Part shown: one piece after another, positions 35,861 to 45,866 of the stretch
Numbering within the stretch: position 1 is the stretch's first letter
Layout: each line of letters starts with the position of its first letter
Assembly (NCBI RefSeq): GCF_007827955.1
Contig: NZ_VITR01000016.1
Span: 62,001 to 126,000, forward strand
Direction of reading: 5' to 3'
Source: Nitrospirillum pindoramense
Lineage (GTDB): Bacteria; Pseudomonadota; Alphaproteobacteria; Azospirillales; Azospirillaceae
DNA: 64,000 bases
Position numbers and translations under genes: made by a program
Notes under the pieces: generated by a model
What the model saw: the letters and a program-made list of their open reading frames with translations, nothing else
Told to the model about the DNA's origin: nothing
Database searches by the model: none

Positions 35861-36565
35861 GTGGTTCAGACCATCGCGCTGGTTGACGATGACCGCAACA
35901 TCCTGACTTCCGTCTCCATCGCGCTGGAGGCGGAGGGGTACGAGGTGCGCACCTACACCGACGGGGATGAGGCCCACCGCGCGCTCAGCTCCCGGCCGGT
36001 GGACTTGGCCGTCCTGGACATCAAGATGCCGCGCATGGATGGGATGGAGCTGCTGCAGCGCATCCGCCAGAACTCGGCCATGCCCGTCATCTTCCTCACC
36101 TCCAAGGATGATGAGATCGATGAGTTGCAGGGCCTGCGCATGGGCGCCGACGACTACATCAAGAAGCCCTTCTCCCAGCGCCTGCTGATCGAACGCATCA
36201 AGGCCCTGCTGCGGCGCGAGGTCTTGAACGCCACCGGCGGCAAGGGGACCGTGGAACCGGGCTCCGTCATGGTGCGGGGAGAGCTGGTGCTGGACAACGC
36301 CCGCCACTCTTGCACCTGGAAGGGACAGGAGATCGACCTGACGGTGACCGAATTCCTGCTGGTCAAGGCGCTGGCCCAGCGCCCCGGGCACGTGAAAAGC
36401 CGCGACCAGCTGATGGACGCCGCCTATGGCGAACACATCTATGTCGACGATCGCACCATCGACAGCCACGTGAAGCGCCTGCGCAAGAAGTTCAAGGTGG
36501 CCGATGCGGACTTCGCCCAGATCGAAACCCTGTACGGCGTGGGCTACAAGTACCGCGACGCCTGA
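35861..36565 (+). CDS. chvI: Response regulator ChvI
   Basis: OmpR-family regulator, 234 aa from GTG 35861 (GAAGAGGGG upstream). The receiver keeps all catalytic residues: [13 protein letters not shown], phospho-acceptor Asp in [15 protein letters not shown], Thr in [10 protein letters not shown], Lys in [10 protein letters not shown]. The C-terminal winged helix ends [12 protein letters not shown]. The N terminus [20 protein letters not shown] is characteristic of alphaproteobacterial ChvI. Together with ChvG it responds to acid or envelope stress and controls exopolysaccharide and surface genes. The chvG start is 10 nt downstream. Confidence 0.93.
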   Translation: MVQTIALVDDDRNILTSVSIALEAEGYEVRTYTDGDEAHRALSSRPVDLAVLDIKMPRMDGMELLQRIRQNSAMPVIFLTSKDDEIDELQGLRMGADDYIKKPFSQRLLIERIKALLRREVLNATGGKGTVEPGSVMVRGELVLDNARHSCTWKGQEIDLTVTEFLLVKALAQRPGHVKSRDQLMDAAYGEHIYVDDRTIDSHVKRLRKKFKVADADFAQIETLYGVGYKYRDA

Positions 36566-36575
36566 GGCAAGGTAG

Positions 36576-38369
36576 ATGCTCAAGGACATGCTGGCACGGC
36601 GCGCGGTTCCCGCAGGCGGGGCCCCGGCGGCGCAGGACATGGGGGACGCCCCCGTGCGACGCGGCGCCAAGCCCGAGGGGGAGGGCGAGGGCAAGGCGGT
36701 GGTGCGCCCCCGCCGCCGCCGGTCGTACGGCGTCATCTCGCCCCTGACGCGTCACATCCTGACCGTCAACCTGCTGGCCCTGGCCCTGCTGCTGTCGGGC
36801 CTGCTGTACCTGGAGCGCTATCAGGACTGGCTGGTGCAGCGCCAGCTGGATGTCCTGACCACCGAAGCCAGCATCTTCGCCGGCGCCCTGGGCGAAAGCG
36901 CCATGGAGCCCAGCACCGACGAGTTCAACGAACCCTCCGGCACCTTGTCGTGGACCATGGCCAGCCAGGTGGTGCGCCGCCTGGGCGATACCACCGACCG
37001 GCGTTTCCGCCTGTACGACACCAAGGGCAAGCTGCAGGCCGACAGCCGCGTGCTGAGCCTGGCCAAGGGCACGCGCGTGCAGATCGAGGAACTGCCGCCC
37101 TTGCCCGATGGCAACCAGCTGACGCAGCTGGGCATAGACCTCTACAACGCCATCGTCCGCGCCCTGCCCACCCGCGACCACCTGCCGGTCTACCCCGAGG
37201 GGCGCGCCACCGACGGCACGCACTTCCCCGATGTGCAGAAGGCCCTGAACGGCGAATCCTCCACCCATGTCTGGCGTGTAGCCGGCGACGCCGGCAAGCA
37301 GGACATGGTGCTGACCGTGGCCGTGCCCATCCAGCGCTACAAGCAGGTGCTGGGCGCGGTGCTGATCAGCCGCAGCGGGTCGGAGATCGATACCGAGGTG
37401 CGCGAGTTCCGCGTGAACATCCTGAAGGTGTTCGGCGGCGTCATCGTGCTGACGGTCCTGATGTCGATCTATCTGGCCAGCACCATCGTGCGCCCCATCC
37501 GCCGCCTGGCGGCGGCGGCGGACGACGTGCGCTACGGCCATGGCCGCCAGGCGGTGCTGCCCGACTTTTCCGGCCGGCATGACGAGATCGGCGACCTGTC
37601 GCAATCGCTGCGCGCCATGACCTCGGCCCTGTGGGACCGCATGGACGCCATCGAGCGCTTCGCCGCCGACGTGGCGCATGAGATCAAGAACCCGCTGACC
37701 TCCATGCGCAGCGCTGTGGAGACGGTGCAGCTGGTGAAGGATGAGACGCGGCTGCGCAAGCTGTTGGGCATCATCGCCGACGACGTGGGCCGCCTCGACC
37801 GCCTGATCAGCGACATCTCCAACGCCAGCCGCCTGGATGCGGAGCTGAGCCGGGCGGAGGCCAACTCCGTCGACCTGCGGCGCATGCTGACCATGTTCAA
37901 GGACATCCACGACAACACGCTGGGCGCCCGCGACGAGGATGAGGACGACGACACCCCGCCGCCGCCGACGGTGGCGGTGGACCTGCCGCCGGCCAACCGC
38001 AACCTGGTGGTCCCGGGCATCGAGGGCCGCCTGACCCAGGTGTTCCAGAACCTGATCTCCAACGCCCTGTCCTTCTCCCCGCCCGGGGGCAAGGTGGTGC
38101 TGGCGGCCAAGGTGGTGGGCGACCGGGTGGAGATCACCTGCACCGACGACGGCCCCGGCATCCCCGCCGGCAAGACCGAGGCCATCTTCGACCGCTTCTA
38201 TACCGAGCGGCCGGCGGGCGAGAAGTTCGGCACCCACTCGGGGCTGGGCCTCTCCATCTCCAAGCAGATCGTGGAGGCACACAACGGCCGCATCTTCGCC
38301 GCCAACCGCACCGACTCGACCGGCAAGGTGCTGGGCGCGGTGTTCACGGTGCAGCTGCCGCGGGGCTGA
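36576..38369 (+). CDS. chvG: Sensor histidine kinase ChvG
   Basis: 597 aa inner-membrane kinase. A basic, disordered N terminus (about 1-58) precedes TM1 (ILTVNLLALALLLSGLLYL), a periplasmic sensor of about 200 residues with a stimulus-sensing domain, TM2 (VFGGVIVLTVLMSIYLAST), HAMP, then H-box FAADVAHEIKNPLTS (His about 368). The ATPase domain has QNLISNAL, DDGPGIPAG and GLGLSISKQIV. An acidic proline-rich insert (RDEDEDDDTPPPPT) separates the phosphorylation and ATPase domains. In many relatives hprK follows; here trpB does. Confidence 0.93.
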   Translation: MLKDMLARRAVPAGGAPAAQDMGDAPVRRGAKPEGEGEGKAVVRPRRRRSYGVISPLTRHILTVNLLALALLLSGLLYLERYQDWLVQRQLDVLTTEASIFAGALGESAMEPSTDEFNEPSGTLSWTMASQVVRRLGDTTDRRFRLYDTKGKLQADSRVLSLAKGTRVQIEELPPLPDGNQLTQLGIDLYNAIVRALPTRDHLPVYPEGRATDGTHFPDVQKALNGESSTHVWRVAGDAGKQDMVLTVAVPIQRYKQVLGAVLISRSGSEIDTEVREFRVNILKVFGGVIVLTVLMSIYLASTIVRPIRRLAAAADDVRYGHGRQAVLPDFSGRHDEIGDLSQSLRAMTSALWDRMDAIERFAADVAHEIKNPLTSMRSAVETVQLVKDETRLRKLLGIIADDVGRLDRLISDISNASRLDAELSRAEANSVDLRRMLTMFKDIHDNTLGARDEDEDDDTPPPPTVAVDLPPANRNLVVPGIEGRLTQVFQNLISNALSFSPPGGKVVLAAKVVGDRVEITCTDDGPGIPAGKTEAIFDRFYTERPAGEKFGTHSGLGLSISKQIVEAHNGRIFAANRTDSTGKVLGAVFTVQLPRG

Positions 38370-38403
38370 GATAATCCATACGCGTAATTAAGTTGCTGGA
38401 TCA

Positions 38404-38427
38404 CGGGCCGGCACGCATGGCCGGCAT
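38404..38427 (+). terminator. Possible terminator after chvG
   Basis: GGGCCGGCACGCATGGCCGG followed by CATTTTGG forms a short GC hairpin with a T-rich tail in the 173-bp gap before trpB. It is weak, and GCCGGC is self-complementary, so the structure is uncertain. Confidence 0.35.
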
Positions 38428-38542
38428 TTTGGCCCGGCGGCGCCGGCGGTCTTGAAATCGCCGTCAGGGCCGGTATCGTCGGCGGCCTACTTGCCCTTGG
38501 GTCCAACCAGGGTGAGCCCAGCTGACATGAGAGCCCCGCCCC

Positions 38543-39751
38543 ATGAGCTTGAACACCTACCGCGCCGGTCCAGACGAGCACGGCCATTTCGGCATCTACG
38601 GGGGGCGCTTCGTCGCCGAAACCCTGATGCCCCTGATCCTTGACCTGGAAAAGGCGTACACCGCCGCCAAGGACGACCCGGCCTTCAAGGCCGAAATGGG
38701 CTATTACCTGAGCCAGTATGTCGGCCGCCCCAGCAAGCTGTACTTCGCCGAGCGCCTGACCAATGAGCTGGGCGGCGCCAAGATCTACCTGAAGCGCGAA
38801 GAGCTGAACCACACCGGCGCGCACAAGATCAACAACTGCATCGGCCAGATCCTGCTGGCCAAGCGCATGGGCAAGACCCGCATCATCGCCGAGACGGGCG
38901 CCGGCCAGCACGGTGTGGCCACGGCCACCGTTTGCGCCCTGTTCGGCCTGCCCTGCACCATCTACATGGGCGAGGTCGACATCGCCCGCCAGCAGCCCAA
39001 CGTCTTCCGCATGAAGCTGTTGGGGGCGGAGGTGAAGCCCGTCGTCTCCGGCTCGCGCACCCTCAAGGACGCGATGAACGAGGCGCTGCGCGACTGGGTC
39101 ACCAACGTCGGCGACACCTTCTACATCATCGGCACCACCGCCGGCCCGCACCCCTATCCGGCCCTGGTGCGCGACTTCCAGTCCATCATCGGCCATGAGG
39201 TGCGCGAGCAGATGGTGGCCATGGAAGGCCGCCTGCCCGACACGCTGGTGGCCTGCATCGGCGGCGGCTCCAACGCCCTGGGCTTGTTCCACCCCTTCCT
39301 GGACGACGCCGAGGTCGCCATGGTGGCGGTGGAGGCGGCGGGCCACGGCATCGCCACGGGCGCGCATGCCGCGTCGCTGACCGGCGGCCGCCCCGGCGTG
39401 CTGCACGGCAACCGCACCTACCTGCTGCAGGATGAGGACGGGCAGATCGTGGAGGGGCACTCCATCTCCGCCGGCCTGGATTACCCCGGCATCGGGCCGG
39501 AGCATTCCTGGCTGCATGACGTGGGCCGGGTGACCTATGTCAGCGCCACGGACACGGAGGCGCTGGACGCCTTCCAGCGCCTGTCGAAGGTAGAGGGCAT
39601 CATCCCGGCGCTGGAATCGGCCCATGCCCTGGCCGAGGTCATCCGCCGCGCCCCCACCCTGCCCAAGGATCACCTGATGGTCGTGAACCTCAGCGGCCGG
39701 GGCGACAAGGACATCTTCACCGTCGCCCGCGAACTGGGGGTCAGCCTGTGA
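38543..39751 (+). CDS. trpB: Tryptophan synthase beta chain
   Basis: PLP enzyme joining indole and serine to tryptophan in the alpha2-beta2 complex. 402 aa, usual length. PLP lysine in [33 protein letters not shown] and [14 protein letters not shown] bind cofactor phosphate and substrate; the SGRGDKDI motif is at the C terminus. trpA starts within the trpB stop (GTGA), so alpha and beta subunits are made in balance. trpF is not immediately upstream; chvG is. Confidence 0.97.
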   Translation: MSLNTYRAGPDEHGHFGIYGGRFVAETLMPLILDLEKAYTAAKDDPAFKAEMGYYLSQYVGRPSKLYFAERLTNELGGAKIYLKREELNHTGAHKINNCIGQILLAKRMGKTRIIAETGAGQHGVATATVCALFGLPCTIYMGEVDIARQQPNVFRMKLLGAEVKPVVSGSRTLKDAMNEALRDWVTNVGDTFYIIGTTAGPHPYPALVRDFQSIIGHEVREQMVAMEGRLPDTLVACIGGGSNALGLFHPFLDDAEVAMVAVEAAGHGIATGAHAASLTGGRPGVLHGNRTYLLQDEDGQIVEGHSISAGLDYPGIGPEHSWLHDVGRVTYVSATDTEALDAFQRLSKVEGIIPALESAHALAEVIRRAPTLPKDHLMVVNLSGRGDKDIFTVARELGVSL

Positions 39752-40584
39752 GCACCGTATCTTCTCGCATTGATCGCCGCTTCGCCGCGCTGAAGGCGGA
39801 GGGCCGCGCCGGCCTGGTCGCGTTCATCACCGCCGGCGACCCGGACCACGACACCTGCCTGAACCTGCTGAAGGGCCTGCCGGGCGCCGGCGCCGACCTG
39901 ATCGAGCTGGGCATGCCCTTCACCGATCCCATGGCGGACGGCCCGGCCATCCAGGCGTCCACCCTGCGGGCGCTGGCCGCCGGTGCCCGCATGTCGCGCA
40001 CGCTGGACCTGGTGCGCGCCTTCCGGTCGGGCGACGTGGACACGCCCATCATCCTCATGGGCTATTACAATCCCATCTACGCCTATGGTGTTGAGCGCTT
40101 CCTGGCCGACGCCAAGTCCGCCGGGGTGGATGGCCTGATCGTCGTCGACCTGCCGCCGGAAGAGGATGGGGAGCTGTGCCTGCCCGCCCACGCCGCAGGG
40201 GTTAACTTCATCCGCCTGGCCACGCCGACCACGGACAAGGCCCGCCTGCCGGCCGTGTTGGCCAACACCAGCGGCTTCATCTACTACGTTTCCATCGCCG
40301 GCATCACCGGGGCGGGCTCCGCCACCAGCGACGCCATCGCCGCCGCCGTCGCCCACCTGCGGACGGGGACCGACCTGCCGGTGGCCGTGGGCTTCGGTAT
40401 CACCACGCCGGAGGGGGCGGCCGATGTGGCCCGGGTGGCGGACGCCGCCGTGGTGGGCAGCGCCATCGTCCGCCGGCTGGAGGCCAACCTGGACGCCGAC
40501 GCCAAGGCCAAGCCCGGCCTGGTGGCCGATGTGCTGGGTTTCGTGGGTGAATTGGCGGCTGGGGTGCGCGGCGCGCGGAAATAG
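39748..40584 (+). CDS. trpA: Tryptophan synthase alpha chain
   Basis: Cleaves indole-3-glycerol phosphate and channels indole to TrpB. 278 aa TIM barrel starting at GTG 39748. Catalytic Glu and Asp in [17 protein letters not shown], with QASTLRAL, and the phosphate-binding [13 protein letters not shown] near residue 215. The start overlaps trpB by 4 nt. accD follows after about 108 bp that hold a GC hairpin. Confidence 0.96.
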   Translation: MSTVSSRIDRRFAALKAEGRAGLVAFITAGDPDHDTCLNLLKGLPGAGADLIELGMPFTDPMADGPAIQASTLRALAAGARMSRTLDLVRAFRSGDVDTPIILMGYYNPIYAYGVERFLADAKSAGVDGLIVVDLPPEEDGELCLPAHAAGVNFIRLATPTTDKARLPAVLANTSGFIYYVSIAGITGAGSATSDAIAAAVAHLRTGTDLPVAVGFGITTPEGAADVARVADAAVVGSAIVRRLEANLDADAKAKPGLVADVLGFVGELAAGVRGARK

Positions 40585-40692
40585 GCTACAAGATCGACTT
40601 TCGCCTATCGGGGGCGCGCCTTCGGGTGCCGCCCCTTTGGTGTTTGTCAGCGCCGGCCCCGGCACGGCGGCTGTCTTTCCAAGGTTATGCAC

Positions 40693-41610
40693 ATGAACTG
40701 GCTCACGAACTTCGTCCGTCCCAAGATCCGGGCCCTGGTGTCCAAGAAAGAGGTGCCGGACAATCTGTGGCACAAGTGCCCGTCCTGCGGCGCCATGATC
40801 TTCCACCGCGATTTGGAAGAGAACCTGCATGTCTGCCAGCACTGTGGCTTCCACATGCGCCTGGATCCGCTGCAGCGCCTGCGCATGACCCTGGACGCCG
40901 GCTTCCAGACCATCGAGCTGCCCAAGCCGGTGGTGGACCCGCTGAAGTTCCGTGACCAGAAGCGCTACACCGACCGCCTGAAGGACGCGCAGTCCAAGAC
41001 GGGCCGTCCCGACGCCATCGTCGTGGCCCATGGCCGCATCGATGGCCGCGCGGCCGTGGTCGCCGCCTTCGACTTCACCTTCATGGGCGGCTCCATGGGC
41101 ATGGCGGTGGGCGAGGGCCTGCTGGCCGCGGCCAAGCTGGCCGTGTTGCAGCAGGCGCCGCTGATCGTCGTTCCGGCCTCGGGTGGCGCCCGCATGCAGG
41201 AAGGCATCCTGTCGCTGATGCAGATGCCCCGCACCATCATCGCGGCCGAGATGGTGAAGGAGGCGGGCCTGCCCTTCCTCGTCATCCTGACCGACCCGAC
41301 CACCGGCGGCGTCACGGCCAGCTTCGCCATGCTGGGCGACATCCACATCGCCGAGCCGGGCGCGCAGATCGGCTTCGCCGGCGCGCGCGTCATCGAGAGC
41401 ACCATCCGCGAGACCCTGCCGGAAGGCTTCCAGCGGTCGGAGTACCTGCTGGAACACGGCATGGTGGACATGGTGGTGCACCGGCGTGAGATGAAGGGCA
41501 TGCTGGCCCGCGTCATCGACCTGCTGCGCAGTCCCGGCCCCGGCGCCGACGTGGTGCGCATCCCCACCGAACCGTCGCGCCCGCGCCCGGTGCCGGTGAA
41601 CGGCCGCTAA
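40693..41610 (+). CDS. accD: Acetyl-CoA carboxylase carboxyltransferase subunit beta
   Basis: Transfers the carboxyl group from carboxybiotin to acetyl-CoA to make malonyl-CoA, with AccA. About 305 aa. The N-terminal zinc ribbon CPSC ... CQHC (about residues 30-52) binds RNA/DNA and zinc; the crotonase fold has [13 protein letters not shown] and [19 protein letters not shown] 40693 begins [12 protein letters not shown], the usual AccD start, with AAGG eight nt upstream; ATG 40687 adds two residues. Confidence 0.96.
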   Translation: MNWLTNFVRPKIRALVSKKEVPDNLWHKCPSCGAMIFHRDLEENLHVCQHCGFHMRLDPLQRLRMTLDAGFQTIELPKPVVDPLKFRDQKRYTDRLKDAQSKTGRPDAIVVAHGRIDGRAAVVAAFDFTFMGGSMGMAVGEGLLAAAKLAVLQQAPLIVVPASGGARMQEGILSLMQMPRTIIAAEMVKEAGLPFLVILTDPTTGGVTASFAMLGDIHIAEPGAQIGFAGARVIESTIRETLPEGFQRSEYLLEHGMVDMVVHRREMKGMLARVIDLLRSPGPGADVVRIPTEPSRPRPVPVNGR

Positions 41611-41649
41611 GACAGGCAACCAGGGACGTTGGAGAGGGGGGACGCGCCC

Positions 41650-42936
41650 GTGGCGGATCTGGACCAGGTGCTGGCCCGGCTGGGCCAGTTGCATCCCAAG
41701 GTCATCGACCTGTCGCTGGACCGGGTGAAGCGGTTGCTGGACCGGCTGGGCCGGCCCCAGGACCGCCTGCCCCCCGTCGTCCACGTCGCCGGCACCAATG
41801 GCAAGGGCAGCACCATCGCCTTCCTGCGCGCCATGCTGGAGGCGGCGGGCCACCGGGTGCATGTCTATACCAGCCCCCATCTGGTCCGCTTCAATGAGCG
41901 GGTGCGCCTGGCCGGCCGCCTGGTGGATGACGCCGCCCTGGTGACCCTGCTGGAACGGTGCGAGGCCGCCAACCAGGGCGACCCCATCACCATCTTCGAA
42001 ATCATCACCTGCGCCGCCTTCCTGGCCTATTCCGAGGTGCCGGCCGACGTGCTGCTGCTGGAAACCGGCCTGGGCGGGCGGCTGGACGCCACCAACGTGG
42101 TGGACCGGCCGGCCGTCGCCGTCGTCACCCGCATCTCCTTCGACCACACCCAGTTTCTGGGCGACACGCTGGCGGCCATCGCGGGCGAAAAGGCCGGCAT
42201 CTTCAAGGCCGGTTGCCCCGCCGTGGTCGGACCGCAGGCGCCGGACGTGCCCCTGTCCGTCTTCCGTGACCGCGCCGCCGCCTTGGGCGCGCCGCTGTCC
42301 GTTGCCGGAGCGGACTGGTCGGCGCTGCCCAGCGATATCGGGTTCCGGTTCGAAGGCTATGGCCGCACGCTGGACCTGCCCATGCCCGGCCTGCTGGGCA
42401 CCCACCAGATCGGCAACGCCGGCACCGCCATCGCCGCCTTGCAACACCTGCCCCTGACGGTGCGGGACGCCGACATCGTCGCCGGCCTGGCCACGGTGGA
42501 ATGGCCCGGCCGCCTGCAGCGCCTGACGCGCGGCCCCCTGGCCGACCTGCTGCCCGGGACGCAGCTCTGGCTGGATGGTGGTCACAACGACTCGGCGGGC
42601 GAGGTGCTGGGCGTGCAGGCTGGGCGCTGGACCGGCACTGGTGAAGCGCTGGACCTGGTGGTGGGCATGATCACCAGCAAGGTGCCGGCGGACTTCCTGC
42701 GGCCCATCGCCCCCAATGTCCGCCGCCTGGTGGCGATCTCCATCCCGGGCGAGGACGCGACCCGCCCCGCCGCCGACATCGCCGAGGCCGCCCGCGCGGT
42801 CGGCATCCCCGAGGTGACCGAGGCCGCCAGCCCGGCGGACGCCATCGCCTGGCTGGCCAAGCAGGGTGCTGCGCCCCGCACCCTGATCTGCGGCTCGCTT
42901 TACCTGGCGGGCTGCATCCTGGCCGATAACGGCTGA
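41650..42936 (+). CDS. folC: Folylpolyglutamate synthase / dihydrofolate synthase
   Basis: ATP-dependent ligase adding glutamate to dihydropteroate and folates. About 428 aa. P-loop VAGTNGKGSTIAFLRAML, DHTQFLGDTLAAIAGEKAGIFK with the metal-binding residues and carbamylated-Lys region, and LWLDGGHNDSAG in the C-terminal domain. GTG 41650 chosen, behind a purine-rich GGAGAGGGGGG; TTG 41629 would add seven residues. It is last in trpB-trpA-accD-folC and convergent with the TonB receptor gene. Confidence 0.94.
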   Translation: MADLDQVLARLGQLHPKVIDLSLDRVKRLLDRLGRPQDRLPPVVHVAGTNGKGSTIAFLRAMLEAAGHRVHVYTSPHLVRFNERVRLAGRLVDDAALVTLLERCEAANQGDPITIFEIITCAAFLAYSEVPADVLLLETGLGGRLDATNVVDRPAVAVVTRISFDHTQFLGDTLAAIAGEKAGIFKAGCPAVVGPQAPDVPLSVFRDRAAALGAPLSVAGADWSALPSDIGFRFEGYGRTLDLPMPGLLGTHQIGNAGTAIAALQHLPLTVRDADIVAGLATVEWPGRLQRLTRGPLADLLPGTQLWLDGGHNDSAGEVLGVQAGRWTGTGEALDLVVGMITSKVPADFLRPIAPNVRRLVAISIPGEDATRPAADIAEAARAVGIPEVTEAASPADAIAWLAKQGAAPRTLICGSLYLAGCILADNG

Positions 42937-42979
42937 AGCGGGTTGAGCTGAGGGGGAACGGGCTGACGGGGCGCCGCCC

Positions 42980-45325
42980 TCACCAATGCACCTCCACCGA
43001 GCCGCCGATGGTGCGCGGGGCGCCGATGATGGCGCGGTTCTGGGAGGTCAACAGGTAATCCGCGTAATGCTCGTCCGTGAGGTTGTTCACGAACAGGTAC
43101 GCCCCCCACAGCCCGGCATCATAACCCACGCGGGTGTTGACGATGGTGCGGGCGCCCACGCGGGATTGGCTCTGGTTGGTACCGATCACGGTGAACACGG
43201 CGTCGCGCCAGTTGGCGTTCAGGTTGGCGACGAAGCCTTCGCCGAAATGCAGGTTCACCCCGCCCGCCACCGTCCAGTGCGGGGCGTAGGGGAATTGTGA
43301 TCCCGTCAGGTCCACGGTGGCGCTGCCCCCGTTGGGAATGTGCAGTTCATCGAACTTGGTGCGCAGATAGCCGAGGGAGGCGTACCAGTCCACCACGGGG
43401 CTGATCTTGTGCGTGGTCTCCAGCTCAAAACCGTAGAGGTGCGACTTGCCGGCGTTGACGGTGTTGTAGTCGTAGACGTTATCGCTGAAACGGGCGGTGA
43501 CCTGCTGGTCGCTCCAGTCCGTGTAGAAGGCGTTGGCGTTCACCGCCAGCGACCCGTCCAGCCAGGTGGACCGGACGGAGCCCTCATAGTTCCAGCTGTA
43601 TTCCGGGTCGTAGGGCACCAGGGTGGCGTGGGCCGCGTTCTGGCTGGACCCGCCGGAACGATAACCGCGCTGCACCGTGAAGGCCGTCACCAGATCGGGC
43701 GTCCAATCCATGGAAACGCCCGCCTTGGGCAGGAAGGCGTCGAAGGTGCGCTGGTTGGACGCGGCGGCTGAGGATGCCTGGCTCACGATGCCGGCCACCC
43801 CCCGGTTGATGGCCTGGATGGCCAGGTTCAGCGGCGTGCCCGCGGCGCCGAAGGTGGCGGGGTCGGGGTAGGTGCCGGTGAATTGGGTGGCGGTGCCGGC
43901 GCCATACCGGTTCTGTTCATGGTCGTAGCGGAAGCCGGCCAACAGCGACAGCTGGTCGGTCAGACGATAGCGGCCGTCGCCGAACAGGGCCGCCGTTTCC
44001 ACCTGCTGCGGCTGGTGCGACGTATAGGCCACCGGGATCTCGGGTAGGACCTTGCCGTAGGCGGCGCTGATGGCGCTGGCCGTGGCGGCGGGGAAGCCGC
44101 CGCTGCGTAGCAGGTTGGTGATGGTCGTCAGCGGCGTGGTGACGGTGACGTGGCTGTCGGCGTCGACTGTCAGGTCGCGGTTGTAGTACCAGCCCCCCAG
44201 CAGGCCGCTGAACCGCTCATCCTGATAGTTCAGGCGCAATTCCTCGGTATAGGTCGTGGCCTTGGTCTTGTTGTCCACCACCTGCAGATCCTGGGGCGTG
44301 CCGTCGCTGTCCTGGCTGGCGTCCTGCTTCAGCCGGTTCCAGGAGGCGACGTTGGTCAGGGTCAGCGTGTCGCTCAGGCGGTAGGACAGGTTCAGGGTGG
44401 CGATGTCCGTGTCCACCTTGCCGATGTTGGGCCGGTTGGAGAACGAGGTGCGGTGGTCGTAATAATCGGGCACGTCGGTGCGGACGTACTGGTAGAGATA
44501 ACCGCCGTCGCGCCGCGCCCGGTCATAGCTCAGCACCGCCGTCAGGTCGGGCAGGGCCTTGGGCGTCCATTTCAGCTTGCCGCGCAGGTTCAGGCTGCGC
44601 AGCGCGTCCTCATGGTCGTCCAGCACGACGTTCTTGATGATGCCGTCGTTGACGCGCCGCTCCGCCGAGACGCGCAGGCCCAGTTCATCGGTCACCAGCG
44701 GGCCGCCGGCGGCGGCGGAAAAGGTGCGCTCCTGCTGGTCCGTCCACTGCACGCGGGCGTCGCCCGTCCAGTGGTCCAGCGACGGGTCGCGGGTGGTGAT
44801 GACCACGGCGCCCGCCATGGCGTTCAGCCCCTGCAGGGTGGATTGCGGCCCGCGCAGGATCTCCACCTGCGACACGTCCCACATCCCGGTCGGTCCACCG
44901 AACAGGGCGGCGCTGGGGATGGGCGCGCCGTCGACATAGACGGTGGCGGCGTCGGCGTTGCCGGCGTTGGACACGCCGGTATTGCCGATACCGCGTATGG
45001 TGAAGCCCGAGGCGCCGTAGGTTTGCGAAAGGTTGGCCGTGCGGTCGTAGATGTCCTGGATGGTCTGGATGTTTTCCTGCGCGATGCGCGCCGCCGTGGT
45101 GACGGCCACGCTGGCCGTCGTCTCCTTCAGGGTGCGGTTGGTCTTTTCACCCGTGACGATGATGTCGTCCAACCCCTCGCTACCGGCTTCCACCCCCGAC
45201 GCGGCCGCCGGAGCCGCCCCGGAGGCGGCGTCGTCGGCCCCTGCGGCCAGGGCAGGGCCCAAGGGTGACCAGGACAGCGCGGTCATGGCCAGAAGAATGT
45301 AGGAATAGCTTGTTTTGGCTCGCAT
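42980..45325 (-). CDS. TonB-dependent outer-membrane receptor
   Basis: 781 aa from ATG 45325, preceded by GAGGGGG. Signal peptide to about residue 27 (GPALA), then TonB box DDIIVTG, plug domain (VEILRGPQSTLQGLNAMAGAV, FTIRGIGNTGVSNAG) and a 22-strand barrel ending IGGSVEVHW. Energy-coupled uptake of a metal complex, cofactor or sugar; the ligand cannot be deduced. A Fur-like box 43-57 bp upstream suggests iron repression. It has no partner transporter here and separates folC from trxA, which are neighbours in related genomes. Confidence 0.9.
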   Translation of the reverse strand: MRAKTSYSYILLAMTALSWSPLGPALAAGADDAASGAAPAAASGVEAGSEGLDDIIVTGEKTNRTLKETTASVAVTTAARIAQENIQTIQDIYDRTANLSQTYGASGFTIRGIGNTGVSNAGNADAATVYVDGAPIPSAALFGGPTGMWDVSQVEILRGPQSTLQGLNAMAGAVVITTRDPSLDHWTGDARVQWTDQQERTFSAAAGGPLVTDELGLRVSAERRVNDGIIKNVVLDDHEDALRSLNLRGKLKWTPKALPDLTAVLSYDRARRDGGYLYQYVRTDVPDYYDHRTSFSNRPNIGKVDTDIATLNLSYRLSDTLTLTNVASWNRLKQDASQDSDGTPQDLQVVDNKTKATTYTEELRLNYQDERFSGLLGGWYYNRDLTVDADSHVTVTTPLTTITNLLRSGGFPAATASAISAAYGKVLPEIPVAYTSHQPQQVETAALFGDGRYRLTDQLSLLAGFRYDHEQNRYGAGTATQFTGTYPDPATFGAAGTPLNLAIQAINRGVAGIVSQASSAAASNQRTFDAFLPKAGVSMDWTPDLVTAFTVQRGYRSGGSSQNAAHATLVPYDPEYSWNYEGSVRSTWLDGSLAVNANAFYTDWSDQQVTARFSDNVYDYNTVNAGKSHLYGFELETTHKISPVVDWYASLGYLRTKFDELHIPNGGSATVDLTGSQFPYAPHWTVAGGVNLHFGEGFVANLNANWRDAVFTVIGTNQSQSRVGARTIVNTRVGYDAGLWGAYLFVNNLTDEHYADYLLTSQNRAIIGAPRTIGGSVEVHW

Positions 45326-45367
45326 TTTTGTCCCCCTCTTTTTGGGGGACCCTAATCGCACTACAAT

Positions 45368-45382
45368 TAAGAATCAATATCA
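45368..45382. promoter_or_regulatory. Fur-like box upstream of the TonB receptor
   Basis: On the minus strand TGATATTGATTCTTA matches the 7-1-7 Fur pattern TGATAAT-N-ATTATCA at 11 of 14 positions. It lies 43 nt before the receptor start, inside an AT-rich block where the promoter must be. Confidence 0.5.
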
Positions 45383-45454
45383 TTCGCATGGAGTGCCCGC
45401 GATGCATCTCGGGCTTCGCTTGGGTCACCGAGATCTGGGCCCCCGAGATTGGGG

Positions 45455-45491
45455 CAAAGAGAAAGGCGGGCGCCCTGGGGATGCCCGCCTT
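45455..45491 (-). terminator. Terminator after trxA
   Basis: AAGGCGGGC (45463-45471) and GCCCGCCTT (45483-45491) form a 9-bp stem. On the minus strand it is followed by a T-rich TTCTCTTTG tract, 50 nt past the trxA stop. Confidence 0.7.
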
Positions 45492-45539
45492 CTTCTCACA
45501 CACGATGCCTTGTGGTCCCTTGGAGGGGACTGGACAGGG

Positions 45540-45866
45540 TCACAGGTTGGACTTGACCCAGTCGGTCAGGGCCTGCTTCGGCAGGGCGCCGACCTTGGTG
45601 GCGACCACTTCGCCGTCCTTGAACAGCATCAGGGTCGGCACGCCGCGCACGCCGTACTTGCCGGGGGTCAGGGGGTTGTCGTCGATGTCCAGCTTGGCCA
45701 CGGTCAACTGGCCATTCAGCTCATCGGCGATGGCCTCCAGGGACGGGGCGATCATCTTGCAGGGGCCGCACCAGGTTGCCCAGAAATCGACCAGCACGGG
45801 GCCCGAGGCCTGCTTCACGTCGGCGTCGAAGCTGCTGTCCGTCACCTTCACCATATTCTCGCTCAT
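45540..45866 (-). CDS. trxA: Thioredoxin
   Basis: 108 aa cytoplasmic dithiol-disulfide reductase. Active site WCGPCK (Cys33, Cys36), cis-proline in [10 protein letters not shown], buried Asp in VLVDFWATW. Normal size with no extension. In many alphaproteobacteria trxA directly follows addA; here a 561-bp gap and two plus-strand genes lie between them. Confidence 0.97.
   Translation of the reverse strand: MSENMVKVTDSSFDADVKQASGPVLVDFWATWCGPCKMIAPSLEAIADELNGQLTVAKLDIDDNPLTPGKYGVRGVPTLMLFKDGEVVATKVGALPKQALTDWVKSNL

Noticed and set aside
44150-45268. Plus-strand open frame opposite the TonB receptor
   Set aside because: Shadow of the receptor gene; the receptor has plug, TonB box and barrel features, this frame has none.
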